A stretch of 64,000 nucleotides of DNA from assembly GCF_042655305.1 (NCBI RefSeq), contig NZ_JBHSLR010000005.1. One strand, given 5' to 3'. This document shows positions 53,881-62,344 of this stretch, in pieces. The first letter of the stretch is position 1; every line of letters starts with the position of its first letter. The stretch comes from Arcanobacterium_A bovis. GTDB taxonomy: Bacteria; Actinomycetota; Actinomycetes; Actinomycetales; Actinomycetaceae. The notes under the pieces were generated by a model, which saw only the letters and a program-made list of their open reading frames with translations, was not told the DNA's origin and ran no database searches. The translations under genes were made by a program, and so were the position numbers.

Positions 53881-55440
53881 TCAGCGAACAATTTGCCCAT
53901 CTGGATTGAGCTTCATTGCTTCGTACGCAGAACCAGCACCGTATTCGGCGTCAATCTCCGCGCCGGTAGCACGCGCGAGACGAACGGCGGCAGTAAATTC
54001 TGCGTCAACCTCAGGATCAAACTTGTAGGTCAGATTCGACACCAAGTAAGCAACGACAGTTGCAAACAAGAATCCAGGCAAGATTTCGTAGAGGCCGAAG
54101 ATCTTGAACGTACCCCAGATACCAACGGTAACTGCGCCTGTAAGCATTCCAGCAAGAGCGCCTTGCCAGGTCAGCTTACGCCAGTACAGAGCCAGAAGAA
54201 CGATCGGTCCAAATGCGGCGCCAAAACCAGCCCACGCGAAAGCTACGAGATTCAGAATCGAATCCGTCTTGTACCAAGCAAAAACGGCAGCTAGAACCGA
54301 TACGGCAAGAACGGTCAAACGGCTAACAGTCAGACCGTAAGAGGCATCAACTCTGCGTCCTCCCTTTGCTTTGAAAATATCTTCCACCACAGCCGAGGAG
54401 GTAACCAGAAGCTGCGAGGAGATCGTAGACATAATTGCGGCAAGAATAGCGGCAAGCATGAATCCGGCAATGATTGAGGGGAACATACTCTGACCTGCAA
54501 TAATAAACACAGATTCTGCTTTTTCTTTGCCGACTTTGAACAGCCCGACATTGTGCGCAGCAATACCCACCATTGCGGTACCACCAGCACCAATAACCGA
54601 CAGCAACATCCATCCGATTCCGATTCGGCGAGCCTGCTTCGCCTCAGCTGGGCTGCGCAACGCCATGAATCGCACGATGATATGCGGCTGGCCGAAATAT
54701 CCAAGTCCCCATGCCATTGCGGAGATAACGCCAACCACAGTTGCCCCACCAAACGGCGATACGAAGTGTGGATTTTCAGCCATGATGCCATCTGCGAGAT
54801 TTCCAAAACCACCCAAGGCAATAACGCCAGCGATCGGAACGGCTACGAGCGCAGCAAGCATCATAAGACCTTGCACCATATCAGTCCACGATACTGCCAA
54901 GAATCCGCCAACGAGTGTGTAGAGCACCACCACACCAGCGACGAGCGTCATACCAAGGTGATAATCCATGCCGAATGCCGACTCAAAGAAAACGCCACCA
55001 GCCACCATGCCAGACGACACATAGAACGTGAAGAATACGAAGATAATCAGGCCTGCCACAATTCGCACAGAATTGCTCGAATCACGCAAGCGATTTCCTA
55101 AGAACGAAGGCACCGTAATAGAATTACCTGCGATTTGCGTATATGAACGCAACCGCGGAGCAACAGCTTTCCAGTTTACCCATGCACCAATCGTCAGACC
55201 CACGGCAATCCAAGCTTCCACAAGACCGCTCACATAAAGAGCGCCTGGCAAACCCATCAAAAGCCAGCCAGACATATCAGATGCGCCAGCCGATAGAGCC
55301 GCGACGGTTGGATTCAGATCTCGCCCACCGAGCATGTAATCATCGAAGTTCTTTGTGCGGGTATATGCCCAAATTCCAATGATAATCATCGCAACGAAGT
55401 AGATAATCATTGCTATTGCTTGACCAGTTACTTGATCCAA
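53881..55440 (-). CDS. putP: Sodium/proline symporter
   Basis: PutP imports proline with Na+. The protein is a solute:sodium symporter with about 13 hydrophobic segments. Family segments are RTKNFDDYMLGGRDLNP, ALSAGASDMSGWLLMGLPGALY and AAILAAIMSTISSQLLVTSSA. I propose a TTG start at 55440, with GGAGAGGAG six bases upstream, giving 519 residues (E. coli PutP has 502). The open frame continues 161 codons upstream over non-coding DNA with no family similarity. With putA it forms a proline uptake and degradation unit. Confidence 0.92.
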   Translation of the reverse strand: MDQVTGQAIAMIIYFVAMIIIGIWAYTRTKNFDDYMLGGRDLNPTVAALSAGASDMSGWLLMGLPGALYVSGLVEAWIAVGLTIGAWVNWKAVAPRLRSYTQIAGNSITVPSFLGNRLRDSSNSVRIVAGLIIFVFFTFYVSSGMVAGGVFFESAFGMDYHLGMTLVAGVVVLYTLVGGFLAVSWTDMVQGLMMLAALVAVPIAGVIALGGFGNLADGIMAENPHFVSPFGGATVVGVISAMAWGLGYFGQPHIIVRFMALRSPAEAKQARRIGIGWMLLSVIGAGGTAMVGIAAHNVGLFKVGKEKAESVFIIAGQSMFPSIIAGFMLAAILAAIMSTISSQLLVTSSAVVEDIFKAKGGRRVDASYGLTVSRLTVLAVSVLAAVFAWYKTDSILNLVAFAWAGFGAAFGPIVLLALYWRKLTWQGALAGMLTGAVTVGIWGTFKIFGLYEILPGFLFATVVAYLVSNLTYKFDPEVDAEFTAAVRLARATGAEIDAEYGAGSAYEAMKLNPDGQIVR

Positions 55441-55640
55441 AGCAAACTCCTCTCCGAGTGTGGCACTCAATCGTGCCCTTTCTCGGAAGAATAGTACGCA
55501 TAGGCCCTTAGTCACAACCAATTCTTCAAAATATCTCCATATTGAGATATTTCTAATGCGCATCAGCTTATATACTGAACACCTATTTATTGGCTTAGAG
55601 TAGCCAAAAACGAGAATTCTCTTATGTGATAGATAAAAAT

Positions 55641-55665
55641 CTGGCCCCGCATTATGCGGAGCCAG
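55641..55665 (-). terminator. Terminator after rpmF
   Basis: CTGGCTCCGCA arms with one wobble and a 3-base loop, followed on the minus strand by ATTTTTATC, 22 bp beyond rpmF. Confidence 0.85.
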
Positions 55666-55687
55666 AAAAATTTGCGGAAAAGTTTGC

Positions 55688-55849
55688 TCAGTCGAGCAGA
55701 CCCTTCTGTGCAGCCTTTGCCAAACGGCGTGGGATTCGCACCTCGCGACCACCGAAGCGAACGGTCTGGAGCTCGGTAAGCTCAGCCTTCCACTGGGAGC
55801 GGCGAGAGCGGGTGTTGCTGCGAGACATCTTGCGCTTTGGAACTGCCAT
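55688..55849 (-). CDS. rpmF: 50S ribosomal protein L32
   Basis: L32 of the large subunit. The minus strand encodes 53 residues beginning MAVPKRKMSRSNTRSRRSQW and ending AQKGLLD, then TGA. This is the typical actinobacterial L32, without the zinc-binding cysteine pairs seen in many other L32 proteins, which suggests the C-minus form. GGAGCGG lies before the ATG, and a terminator follows directly. It stands alone between putP and the YigZ gene, with 230 bp upstream that must hold its promoter. Confidence 0.95.
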   Translation of the reverse strand: MAVPKRKMSRSNTRSRRSQWKAELTELQTVRFGGREVRIPRRLAKAAQKGLLD

Positions 55850-56079
55850 TCCAACCGCTCCTTCCTATATAAGTGGGCTTTTTCAAACCCAAAACAGACT
55901 TGAGGCTCAATAAATCTAATCAATAAATTTAACTTGAGCAGACAAACGTCTACTTTAGCCCAGTTCGCACATAATAATCTAGTTCACTGCCACACTTTGT
56001 GCTGAGGAACACCACACATTTTCTTGCGCACACAAACCGCAACTCGGCCCTCACCCGCCACACCTGACATAATAGTGTC

Positions 56080-56724
56080 ATGTCCGCACTGCGTCTCGCT
56101 TCATACGAACCACTCTCCCACGAGATTGAAATCAAGAAATCTCGTTTCCTCACTTTCGCCAAAAGAGTTAACTGTGTGGATGATGCCCGCGAATATATTT
56201 CGCAGATCAAAGAAACTTTTCCAGACGCTCGTCACCACTGCAGTGCATTCGTAGTTTCGATTCCAGGAGCGAATGACGTTTTACATTCCTCCGATGACGG
56301 CGAACCTTCCGGAACCGCTGGACGCCCCATGCTTGATATTCTCACCGGTTTTCAGCTCACCGATACGGTTGTGGTGGTGGTTCGATATTTTGGCGGAACA
56401 CTCCTCGGCACTGGCGGATTAGTTCGCGCATATTCCGATTCAGTTCGCGAATGCCTCATCGGAGCTCACACTGTTACCCAAGCACAATTACAGTGTTTCG
56501 ACGTCACTCTTTCCCATGCAAGTGCTGGAAAAACGGAAGCTGAACTGCGGGCTCGCGGCTACGACGTCGTCGGAATTGACTACCACAACACGCATGTAAC
56601 GCTACGCTTAGCAACCTCGAATATCGATAGCTTTATGCGAGATCTTGCCGAAATCAGCTCCGGCGAGGCTAGCGCACACAAGGCTGGAACCGTGATCCGC
56701 GAGCACCCTTCACAACCGCTATAG
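56080..56724 (+). CDS. YigZ/IMPACT family protein
   Basis: A 214-residue protein of the YigZ/IMPACT (UPF0029) family. The N-terminal domain carries the family signature (HHCSAFVVSIPGANDVLHSSDDGEPSGTAGRPMLDIL, in parts: SDDGEPSGTAGRPM) and VVVVRYFGGTLLGTGGLVRAYSDSV. A smaller C-terminal domain follows, about residues 140-205. Family members have been linked to translation control in eukaryotes, and bacterial ones remain uncharacterised. No neighbour helps. The start has no strong Shine-Dalgarno. Confidence 0.92.
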   Translation: MSALRLASYEPLSHEIEIKKSRFLTFAKRVNCVDDAREYISQIKETFPDARHHCSAFVVSIPGANDVLHSSDDGEPSGTAGRPMLDILTGFQLTDTVVVVVRYFGGTLLGTGGLVRAYSDSVRECLIGAHTVTQAQLQCFDVTLSHASAGKTEAELRARGYDVVGIDYHNTHVTLRLATSNIDSFMRDLAEISSGEASAHKAGTVIREHPSQPL

Positions 56725-56965
56725 ATCCATTCAAAAGCGACCACACCCTCCCAGGGGTCATTAAATATTCAATAATATTTAGCCCTCGGCAGACACTGTT
56801 GCGTGCCGCTAGGATCTTTGCCAGTATATTGAGCAAGAAGTTGTCGAGATTTCAATAGTGAACGGGTTTTTCCGAACGGCAACATTTCAATGGAATATTC
56901 GGTCACGCGCTTCATCGCAACGTGACTACTAGGCTGATTATCGAGCAAGGTGAAAGGGGCGAGCG

Positions 56966-57028
56966 ATGCAAAATACCTCGTACACCCGCTCCTTGCCATG
57001 CTTTTTCTGCTTGTGTACCTGTCGCTAG
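56966..57028 (+). CDS. Cysteine-rich leader peptide upstream of cysK
   Basis: An ORF of 20 codons, ATG to TAG, whose product contains CFFCLCTC at residues 12-19: four Cys codons in eight. AAAGGGG lies six bases before the ATG. It starts 179 bp before cysK on the same strand. The last codons overlap CCTGTCG (57018-57024), which can pair with CGTCAGG (57031-57037); the same CGTCAGG is part of AGCGTCAGGC (57029-57038) which pairs with GCCTGTCGCT (57063-57072). The two hairpins exclude each other. A ribosome stalled at the Cys codons would block the first one, so this is probably a cysteine-sensing leader. Similar polycysteine upstream ORFs are known in mycobacteria. Confidence 0.65.
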   Translation: MQNTSYTRSLPCFFCLCTCR

Positions 57029-57072
57029 AGCGTCAGGCTTTAGTTGTGCGCCATATCTGCATGCCTGTCGCT
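57029..57072 (+). promoter_or_regulatory. Alternative hairpin of the cysK leader
   Basis: AGCGTCAGGC and GCCTGTCGCT pair over ten bases with one T-T mismatch; the 5' arm is shared with a competing hairpin inside the leader ORF. The rest of the 420-bp gap 56725-57144 contains a dyad GTCACG..CGTGAC (56902-56926) and no further gene that I can support. Confidence 0.5.
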
Positions 57073-57144
57073 CACTGCTTATGCTGGGCCCCTTGTGTCT
57101 AAGCTCCCCATCGGAATATCAGTAACAGTAGAAAGCTATTTTCA

Positions 57145-58077
57145 ATGACTATTTTTAATTCAATGACCGAACTTACCGGTAACACTCCACTCGTTCGTAT
57201 CAACCGTCTCAGCTCACATACCAAGGCAAATATCCTCGCTAAGCTCGAATTTTACAATCCTGCCAACTCAGTAAAAGACCGAATTGGCGTAGCTATTGTA
57301 GATGCTGCCGAAGCCTCAGGTCAGCTCCAACCTGGCGGCATGATCGTGGAAGCAACCTCAGGAAATACCGGCATCGCCCTCGCGTGGGTTGGCGCAGCGC
57401 GCGGCTATAAAGTGGTTCTCACAATGCCGGCGTCGATGTCGCAAGAGCGCCGTGCCCTCCTGCGCGGCTTCGGAGCTGAGCTCGTACTCACCGAGCCCGC
57501 CAAAGGTATGCAAGGTGCGGTGGATCGCGCCAAAGAGATCGTGGCAGAAAATCCGCAAGCCATCTTAGCTTCGCAATTTGCTAACACTGCTAACCCGCTC
57601 ATTCACGAGCGCACCACTGGCCCGGAAATATGGAACGATACCGATGGTCAGGTAGACATCTTCGTAGCTGGAGTTGGCACGGGAGGCACACTTACCGGAA
57701 CGGGTCACTACCTGCGCGAAAAGAATCCGAATATCAAGATCGTGGCTGTTGAACCGAGCGATTCACCACTGCTCTCGCAGGGTAAAGCAGGACCACACAA
57801 GATCCAAGGTATCGGTGCGAATTTCGTTCCGGAGGTACTTGATCGCAACGTGTATGACGACGTCGTGACCGTAACGTTCGACGACGCACTCGAAACAGCC
57901 CGTCGTGCCGCACACGAAGAGGGAATCTTAGCAGGATTCTCAGGCGGCGCCGCGTTATGGGCAGCCATCCAGCTCGCTGAACGCCCAGAAAATGCGAATA
58001 AAACTATCGTGACAGTCATTCCTGATTTCGGAGAACGGTACGTTTCCACAGCACTTTTCGAAGGTCTCACGGAATAA
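57145..58077 (+). CDS. cysK: Cysteine synthase A (O-acetylserine sulfhydrylase)
   Basis: CysK makes cysteine from O-acetylserine and sulfide with PLP. The 310-residue protein has the PLP Lys in LEFYNPANSVKDRIGVAI, the substrate loop EATSGNTGIALAWVGA, and the glycine-rich phosphate loop GVGTGGTLTGTGHYL. It ends in the conserved VIPDFGERYVST. The normal family length is about 310. The start has only a weak Shine-Dalgarno (AGAAAG), which is consistent with control by the upstream leader. cysE follows 29 bp downstream. Confidence 0.96.
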   Translation: MTIFNSMTELTGNTPLVRINRLSSHTKANILAKLEFYNPANSVKDRIGVAIVDAAEASGQLQPGGMIVEATSGNTGIALAWVGAARGYKVVLTMPASMSQERRALLRGFGAELVLTEPAKGMQGAVDRAKEIVAENPQAILASQFANTANPLIHERTTGPEIWNDTDGQVDIFVAGVGTGGTLTGTGHYLREKNPNIKIVAVEPSDSPLLSQGKAGPHKIQGIGANFVPEVLDRNVYDDVVTVTFDDALETARRAAHEEGILAGFSGGAALWAAIQLAERPENANKTIVTVIPDFGERYVSTALFEGLTE

Positions 58078-58106
58078 GCGAAGCTAAACGGATATAGGCT
58101 CTAAGC

Positions 58107-58676
58107 ATGCATATTACGTTCAAAGAACAACTCATTGAGGATCTACAAGCTGCGGTAAATCACGATCCAGCCGCACGTAGCGCCCTTGAAGTCGCCCTCG
58201 TCTACCCTGGCGTGCATGCGCTTTGGGTGCATCGGCTCGCACACCGAATGTGGGTAAAAAGCCTGCTACTGCGCCTGCCTGCCCGAGTTCTCTCCCAGAT
58301 CGCCCGGGCAGTAACAGGTATTGAAATTCATCCTGCGGCTAAACTTGGCAGACGACTTTTCATTGACCACGGAATGGGTGTTGTGATCGGCGAAACTGCC
58401 GAAGTCGGTGAAGACGTGACCATTTTTCACGGCACCACTTTGGGTGGCACGTCGATGAAGAAGGGCAAACGTCATCCAACGATTGGCAATCGCGTGACGA
58501 TTGGTTCAGGAGCTAAAGTTCTCGGTCCAATTACGGTGGGCGACGACGTTCAGATCGGCGCGAATGCCGTCGTCGTTAAAGATGTGCCAGCAGGCATGGT
58601 AGCCGTGGGTGTGCCGGCACAAAATCGAGCTACCAATCGCCACGAGATTAATATCGATCCGGCAATATACATCTGA
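58107..58676 (+). CDS. cysE: Serine O-acetyltransferase
   Basis: CysE makes O-acetylserine from serine and acetyl-CoA, the substrate of CysK. The 189-residue short form has the N-terminal helical part (ITFKEQLIEDLQAAVNHDPAARS) and the left-handed beta-helix with HGTTLGGTSMKKGKRHPTIGN and VVIGETAEVGEDVTIFHG. It is shorter than E. coli CysE (273), as in other actinobacteria and Bacillus. It follows cysK by 29 bp, so both are probably controlled by the cysteine-rich leader. A very long perfect hairpin follows. Confidence 0.95.
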   Translation: MHITFKEQLIEDLQAAVNHDPAARSALEVALVYPGVHALWVHRLAHRMWVKSLLLRLPARVLSQIARAVTGIEIHPAAKLGRRLFIDHGMGVVIGETAEVGEDVTIFHGTTLGGTSMKKGKRHPTIGNRVTIGSGAKVLGPITVGDDVQIGANAVVVKDVPAGMVAVGVPAQNRATNRHEINIDPAIYI

Positions 58677-58688
58677 TAATCGGGTATT

Positions 58689-58742
58689 GAATAGGTATGT
58701 GGCTGAGCCAGTACATTGACTGGCTCAGCCACATACCTATTC
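58689..58742 (+). terminator. Long perfect hairpin after cysE
   Basis: Perfect 24-bp arms (GAATAGGTATGTGGCTGAGC and on) with a 6-base loop, 12 bp beyond the cysE stop. The longest stem in the window. Confidence 0.8.
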
Positions 58743-58868
58743 TTGGTAATTCTTGGTTTGCTACCGCGGAGGTTGTTCTTGGGTATGCTTTGTTCGAGAC
58801 CTTGCGACCTACCTCGGTAACGACCTACCGTTTACGTCGATTGAGGATTAGCGCTGACTATCTGCTAC

Positions 58869-59318
58869 TTAGCGCTGCTTTTCAAAATCTGCAATCATGT
58901 CGATACGCGACTGATGGCGAGATTCAACATCGTAACCCGTGTTGAGGAAGATCTCGACGAGCCGAGTAGCTTCCTCAATCGTATGCTGACGTGCTCCAAT
59001 CGAAATAACGTTGGCGTTATTGTGCTCACGTGCTAGCTCAGCAGTGGACTCATTCCATGCCAGTGCAGCCCGAACTCCCACAACCTTATTGGCAGCAATT
59101 TGTTCGCCGTTACCAGAACCGCCGATAACGATACCGAGGGAACCAGCGTCGGACACAACAGCTTGAGCGCACTCGAAACATACCGGAGGGTATGCATCAA
59201 GTTTGTCGTATTCGTGATAACCGTGGTCAATTACCTCATGGCCTTGCGCCGAAAGGTGCTCCACGAGATGATTTTTCAATTCAAAACCTGCATGGTCAGT
59301 TGCTATATGTACTCGCAT
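58869..59318 (-). CDS. rpiB: Ribose-5-phosphate isomerase B
   Basis: RpiB interconverts ribose-5-phosphate and ribulose-5-phosphate. The 149-residue protein starts with the family pattern VHIATDHAGFELKNHLVEHL, with the phosphate-binding segment GIVIGGSGNGEQIAANKVVGVRAALAWN and the later REHNNANVISIGARQHT. Length is normal. It stands alone on the minus strand between cysE and the M13 peptidase, with 126 bp between the cysE hairpin and its stop codon. Confidence 0.95.
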   Translation of the reverse strand: MRVHIATDHAGFELKNHLVEHLSAQGHEVIDHGYHEYDKLDAYPPVCFECAQAVVSDAGSLGIVIGGSGNGEQIAANKVVGVRAALAWNESTAELAREHNNANVISIGARQHTIEEATRLVEIFLNTGYDVESRHQSRIDMIADFEKQR

Positions 59319-59380
59319 GCTCTCAGCATAACTAACAAGCGGGGGAAGATTCGAGCGAATTCACCAGCTACAATTTATTT

Positions 59381-61384
59381 ATGATTCAAACTGATACCGT
59401 AACCAGCGAAGTTGTCGCAAAGCTCAACCAAGATATTCGCCCTCAAGACGATCTTTATCGCCACGTGAACGGCGCTTGGCTTGAAGTTGCTGAAATCCCA
59501 GCCGACCAGGCTTCTACCGGCACTTTTATTGATCTACGAAACGCCTCTGAAGCGCGCGTCAAAGCTATTATTGATGAGCTTACTGACGGCGAAGCGAAGA
59601 GCGACGACGCACAAAAGATCGCTGATCTTTTCTCGTCGTTTATGGACGAAGCCAGAATTGAAGGGCTCGGCGCGGGTCCGTTACTTCACGATCTCGAACT
59701 GATCGCTAGCGCACAAGACAAAGCGGAGCTAGCCGTGGCAGTCGCGCGCCTAGGCGTTACCGGCGTCGATATGCCATTCGGAATTACCATTGAGGCTGAT
59801 CGAAATAATCCCTCAGAGTACATCACGTGGATTTTCCAGTCCGGAATCGGTCTGCCGGACGAATCGTTCTACCGCTCCCCCGAATACGCTGAATTGCTCG
59901 AAGCATATAAAGAGTTTGTTCCTACTCTCTATTCGCTCGCTCTTGAGCATGACGACGAGCAGGCGCAATTAGCTGCTCAGCGCATCATTGATATCGAAAC
60001 TAAAATTGCGTCGTCGCATTTCACCGCAGTAGAAGCACGTGATGCCGAAAAGACCAACAATGTGATGAGCATTGATGAATTTATCGCCTCAGCGCCTGGC
60101 TTTGAGTGGAATGCGGCATTCGAAGTGCTCGGCTTAACGGCAGAGAAAGCCCCTGAGCTGTTGATCTACACTCCGCGGGCACTTACCGGTTTCGCGCAAA
60201 CGTGGAACGATGCCGATCTGGAAGCTCTGCGCGATTATCTACGCTGGCTCGTGATTCGCGCCCGTGCTCCTTACTTGTCTAGCGCAATCGTACAGGCAAA
60301 TTTCAGTTTCTACGGACAAGTTCTCAGTGGTCAGGAAGAGATTCGCGAGCGCTGGAAGCGTGGAGTTCAACTGGTAGATGCAGTGCTTGGCGAGGCTGTT
60401 GGCAAAGAGTTCGTAGCTCGCCACTTCCCGCCAGAGTACAAAGCTCAAATGGAACAACTTGTGGATGATCTGCTCGCAGCATACAAGGAATCCATCACCG
60501 ATTTGGACTGGATGACTGAGGAAACGAAAGCGAAGGCGCTCGCCAAGCTTGCCACTTTCGTAACCAAGATCGGCTACCCGGACAAATGGCGTGATTACTC
60601 TGAGCTCGTGATCACCGCCGATGATCTCGTTGGCAATATGCGCCACGCAGCGGAATTTGAGCATTGGCACCACATCGAAAAACTGGGCAAAGATGTAGAT
60701 CGCGGCGAATGGCATATGTACCCGCAAACTGTGAATGCCTATTACAACCCAGTGGCGAACGAAATTGTGTTCCCAGCTGCAATTCTGCAACCACCTTTCT
60801 TTGATCCGAACGCTGACGCGGCGTGGAATTACGGTGGAATTGGCGCTGTGATCGGTCACGAAATCGGTCACGGTTTCGACGACCAAGGTTCGAAGTACGA
60901 CGGCGAAGGCAAGCTGAACAATTGGTGGACGGAGCAAGACCGCGAAGAGTTTGAGAAGCGCACTAAGGCTCTAGTTGATCAGTATGAAGCTTATGTGCCT
61001 GCTCAGTTTGCACCAGATTCGCCTTTCCATGTGCAAGGAGAACTCACGCTTGGTGAGAATATTGGTGATCTCGGCGGCTTAACTATCGCTCTCAAGGCAT
61101 ACAATATTGCGATGAAACGTGCTGGCTTCGACTCTGCTGCCGCTGTGCCGGAAATCGAGGGCTACAACGGTATTCAACGAGTTCTGCTGGCATTTGCCCG
61201 GATTTGGCAAGAAAAGCGACGCAACGAGGCTATGGTTCAAAGCGTGGCCACCGATCCACACTCCCCTGCTGAATTCCGCTGCAATGGAGTAATCAAGAAT
61301 GTGGATGCCTTTGCCGAAGAATTTGATGTTCGTGAAGGTGATGCTTTGTACTTGGCTCCCGAAGATCGAGTTCGAATCTGGTAA
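59381..61384 (+). CDS. M13-family zinc metallopeptidase (PepO-like)
   Basis: A 667-residue M13 peptidase of the neprilysin/PepO type. The zinc site is HEIGH at residues 493-497 in GAVIGHEIGHGFDDQGSKYDGEG, and the third ligand is E559 in ENIGDLGGLTIA. The N-terminal half is the helical lid domain. There is no signal peptide and no N-terminal membrane anchor, so this is a cytosolic form, as in actinomycetes and lactobacilli. It ends in VRIW. No neighbour indicates its substrate; it is divergent from rpiB and followed by a long hairpin. Confidence 0.93.
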   Translation: MIQTDTVTSEVVAKLNQDIRPQDDLYRHVNGAWLEVAEIPADQASTGTFIDLRNASEARVKAIIDELTDGEAKSDDAQKIADLFSSFMDEARIEGLGAGPLLHDLELIASAQDKAELAVAVARLGVTGVDMPFGITIEADRNNPSEYITWIFQSGIGLPDESFYRSPEYAELLEAYKEFVPTLYSLALEHDDEQAQLAAQRIIDIETKIASSHFTAVEARDAEKTNNVMSIDEFIASAPGFEWNAAFEVLGLTAEKAPELLIYTPRALTGFAQTWNDADLEALRDYLRWLVIRARAPYLSSAIVQANFSFYGQVLSGQEEIRERWKRGVQLVDAVLGEAVGKEFVARHFPPEYKAQMEQLVDDLLAAYKESITDLDWMTEETKAKALAKLATFVTKIGYPDKWRDYSELVITADDLVGNMRHAAEFEHWHHIEKLGKDVDRGEWHMYPQTVNAYYNPVANEIVFPAAILQPPFFDPNADAAWNYGGIGAVIGHEIGHGFDDQGSKYDGEGKLNNWWTEQDREEFEKRTKALVDQYEAYVPAQFAPDSPFHVQGELTLGENIGDLGGLTIALKAYNIAMKRAGFDSAAAVPEIEGYNGIQRVLLAFARIWQEKRRNEAMVQSVATDPHSPAEFRCNGVIKNVDAFAEEFDVREGDALYLAPEDRVRIW

Positions 61385-61414
61385 CGACTCATTCATGCAT
61401 GGCTGAGCTGTGCT

Positions 61415-61467
61415 GATGGGGTGTGGGTGGCGCTGTCACGATTGTACAGCGCCACCCACACCCCATC
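61415..61467 (+). terminator. Long perfect hairpin after the M13 peptidase
   Basis: Perfect 22-bp arms (GATGGGGTGTGGGTGGCGCT then GT) with a 9-base loop, 31 bp beyond the stop. No U-tract. Its arms share GTGTGGGTGG with the putA hairpin. Confidence 0.78.
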
Positions 61468-61562
61468 TCTAGACAAATACTCGGCCGGTCAGGCGGATAC
61501 TACTCGGTTTAAATACAGCTCAATACCGCGCTTCAATACCGCGCAGATTGTGCGCTTGTTAC

Positions 61563-62162
61563 TCAGTCAAACACTGGACCAGTAGTACGCGTCCGCTTTA
61601 ATTCAAAGAAACCAGGCACCCGCGCCAAGGCGAGTGTTCCATCCCAGAGCTTGACGGCGTCGTCGCCATGAGGAGCGGGAGACAAAACTGGACCGAAGAA
61701 TGCAACGCCATCAACTGCGATAATAGGCACTCCGACGTCTTGACCTACCAGCGCGAGCGCCCGATCAGTCGATTCATCTCCATGCCGATCAAATTCGCCC
61801 TCCTTCGCGCGCTCAAGAATGCCTTGATCCAGATTGCATTCAGCGAGCGCGGCAGCGATAGTGGCTTCGCCTTTCTCAGCACCTTCGTTGAAAAAGCGTT
61901 TTCCCAGAGCCGTGTAGAAATCACCGAGTTGGTTAGGAATTAAGTGATGCACCCCCGCAGTTACCTGCGCGCCGAGTTTAACTTGCGCGAGATGTTCACG
62001 ATAGTCAGCCGGGATGTCTTTTCCTTCATTGAGATGCCACAACCGGAATGGATTCCACTCAATCTCCAGATTTCGCAATTGCGAAACTTCAACGAGCCAA
62101 CGAGAGGTAATCCACGTCCACGGGCAGGCTGGATCGAACCAAAATTCAACGCGCTCGGCCAT
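61563..62162 (-). CDS. DsbA-fold protein, Rv2466c-like
   Basis: A 199-residue thioredoxin-fold protein of the DsbA type. The N-terminal WFDPACPWTWITSRW pattern matches the actinobacterial family of Rv2466c, a mycothiol-dependent nitroreductase. Here the CPWT motif has only one Cys (residue 13), unlike the CPWC pair of Rv2466c. The remaining segments (GVPIIAVDGVAFFGPVLSPAP) fit the cis-Pro region. No signal peptide, so cytosolic. It converges with the M13 peptidase gene and is divergent from pepN. The physiological partner is unknown; mycothiol use is inferred from the family. Confidence 0.82.
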   Translation of the reverse strand: MAERVEFWFDPACPWTWITSRWLVEVSQLRNLEIEWNPFRLWHLNEGKDIPADYREHLAQVKLGAQVTAGVHHLIPNQLGDFYTALGKRFFNEGAEKGEATIAAALAECNLDQGILERAKEGEFDRHGDESTDRALALVGQDVGVPIIAVDGVAFFGPVLSPAPHGDDAVKLWDGTLALARVPGFFELKRTRTTGPVFD

Positions 62163-62344
62163 CTTTCCTCAATTCTTCACTTCTCAATTCTCAAAACATG
62201 CGAATCAGCATGTATGACAACTAATACCTGATCACACATTCAGTATGGCACAATCGATTTTCCAATCGCCTCACCAACTTCGCACAAATTCACGATTGAG
62301 CTAGGCTTAAGAGTGGAAAATGCCCATGCAACGAGAGGAAAAAC

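Noticed and set aside
55441..55923. 161-codon N-terminal extension of PutP
   Set aside because: No family similarity, covers the rpmF region on the same strand and lacks a Shine-Dalgarno at any upstream start.
56769..56999. Minus-strand frame of 76 codons upstream of cysK
   Set aside because: It overlaps the leader peptide on the other strand, and has neither a clear Shine-Dalgarno nor a known motif.
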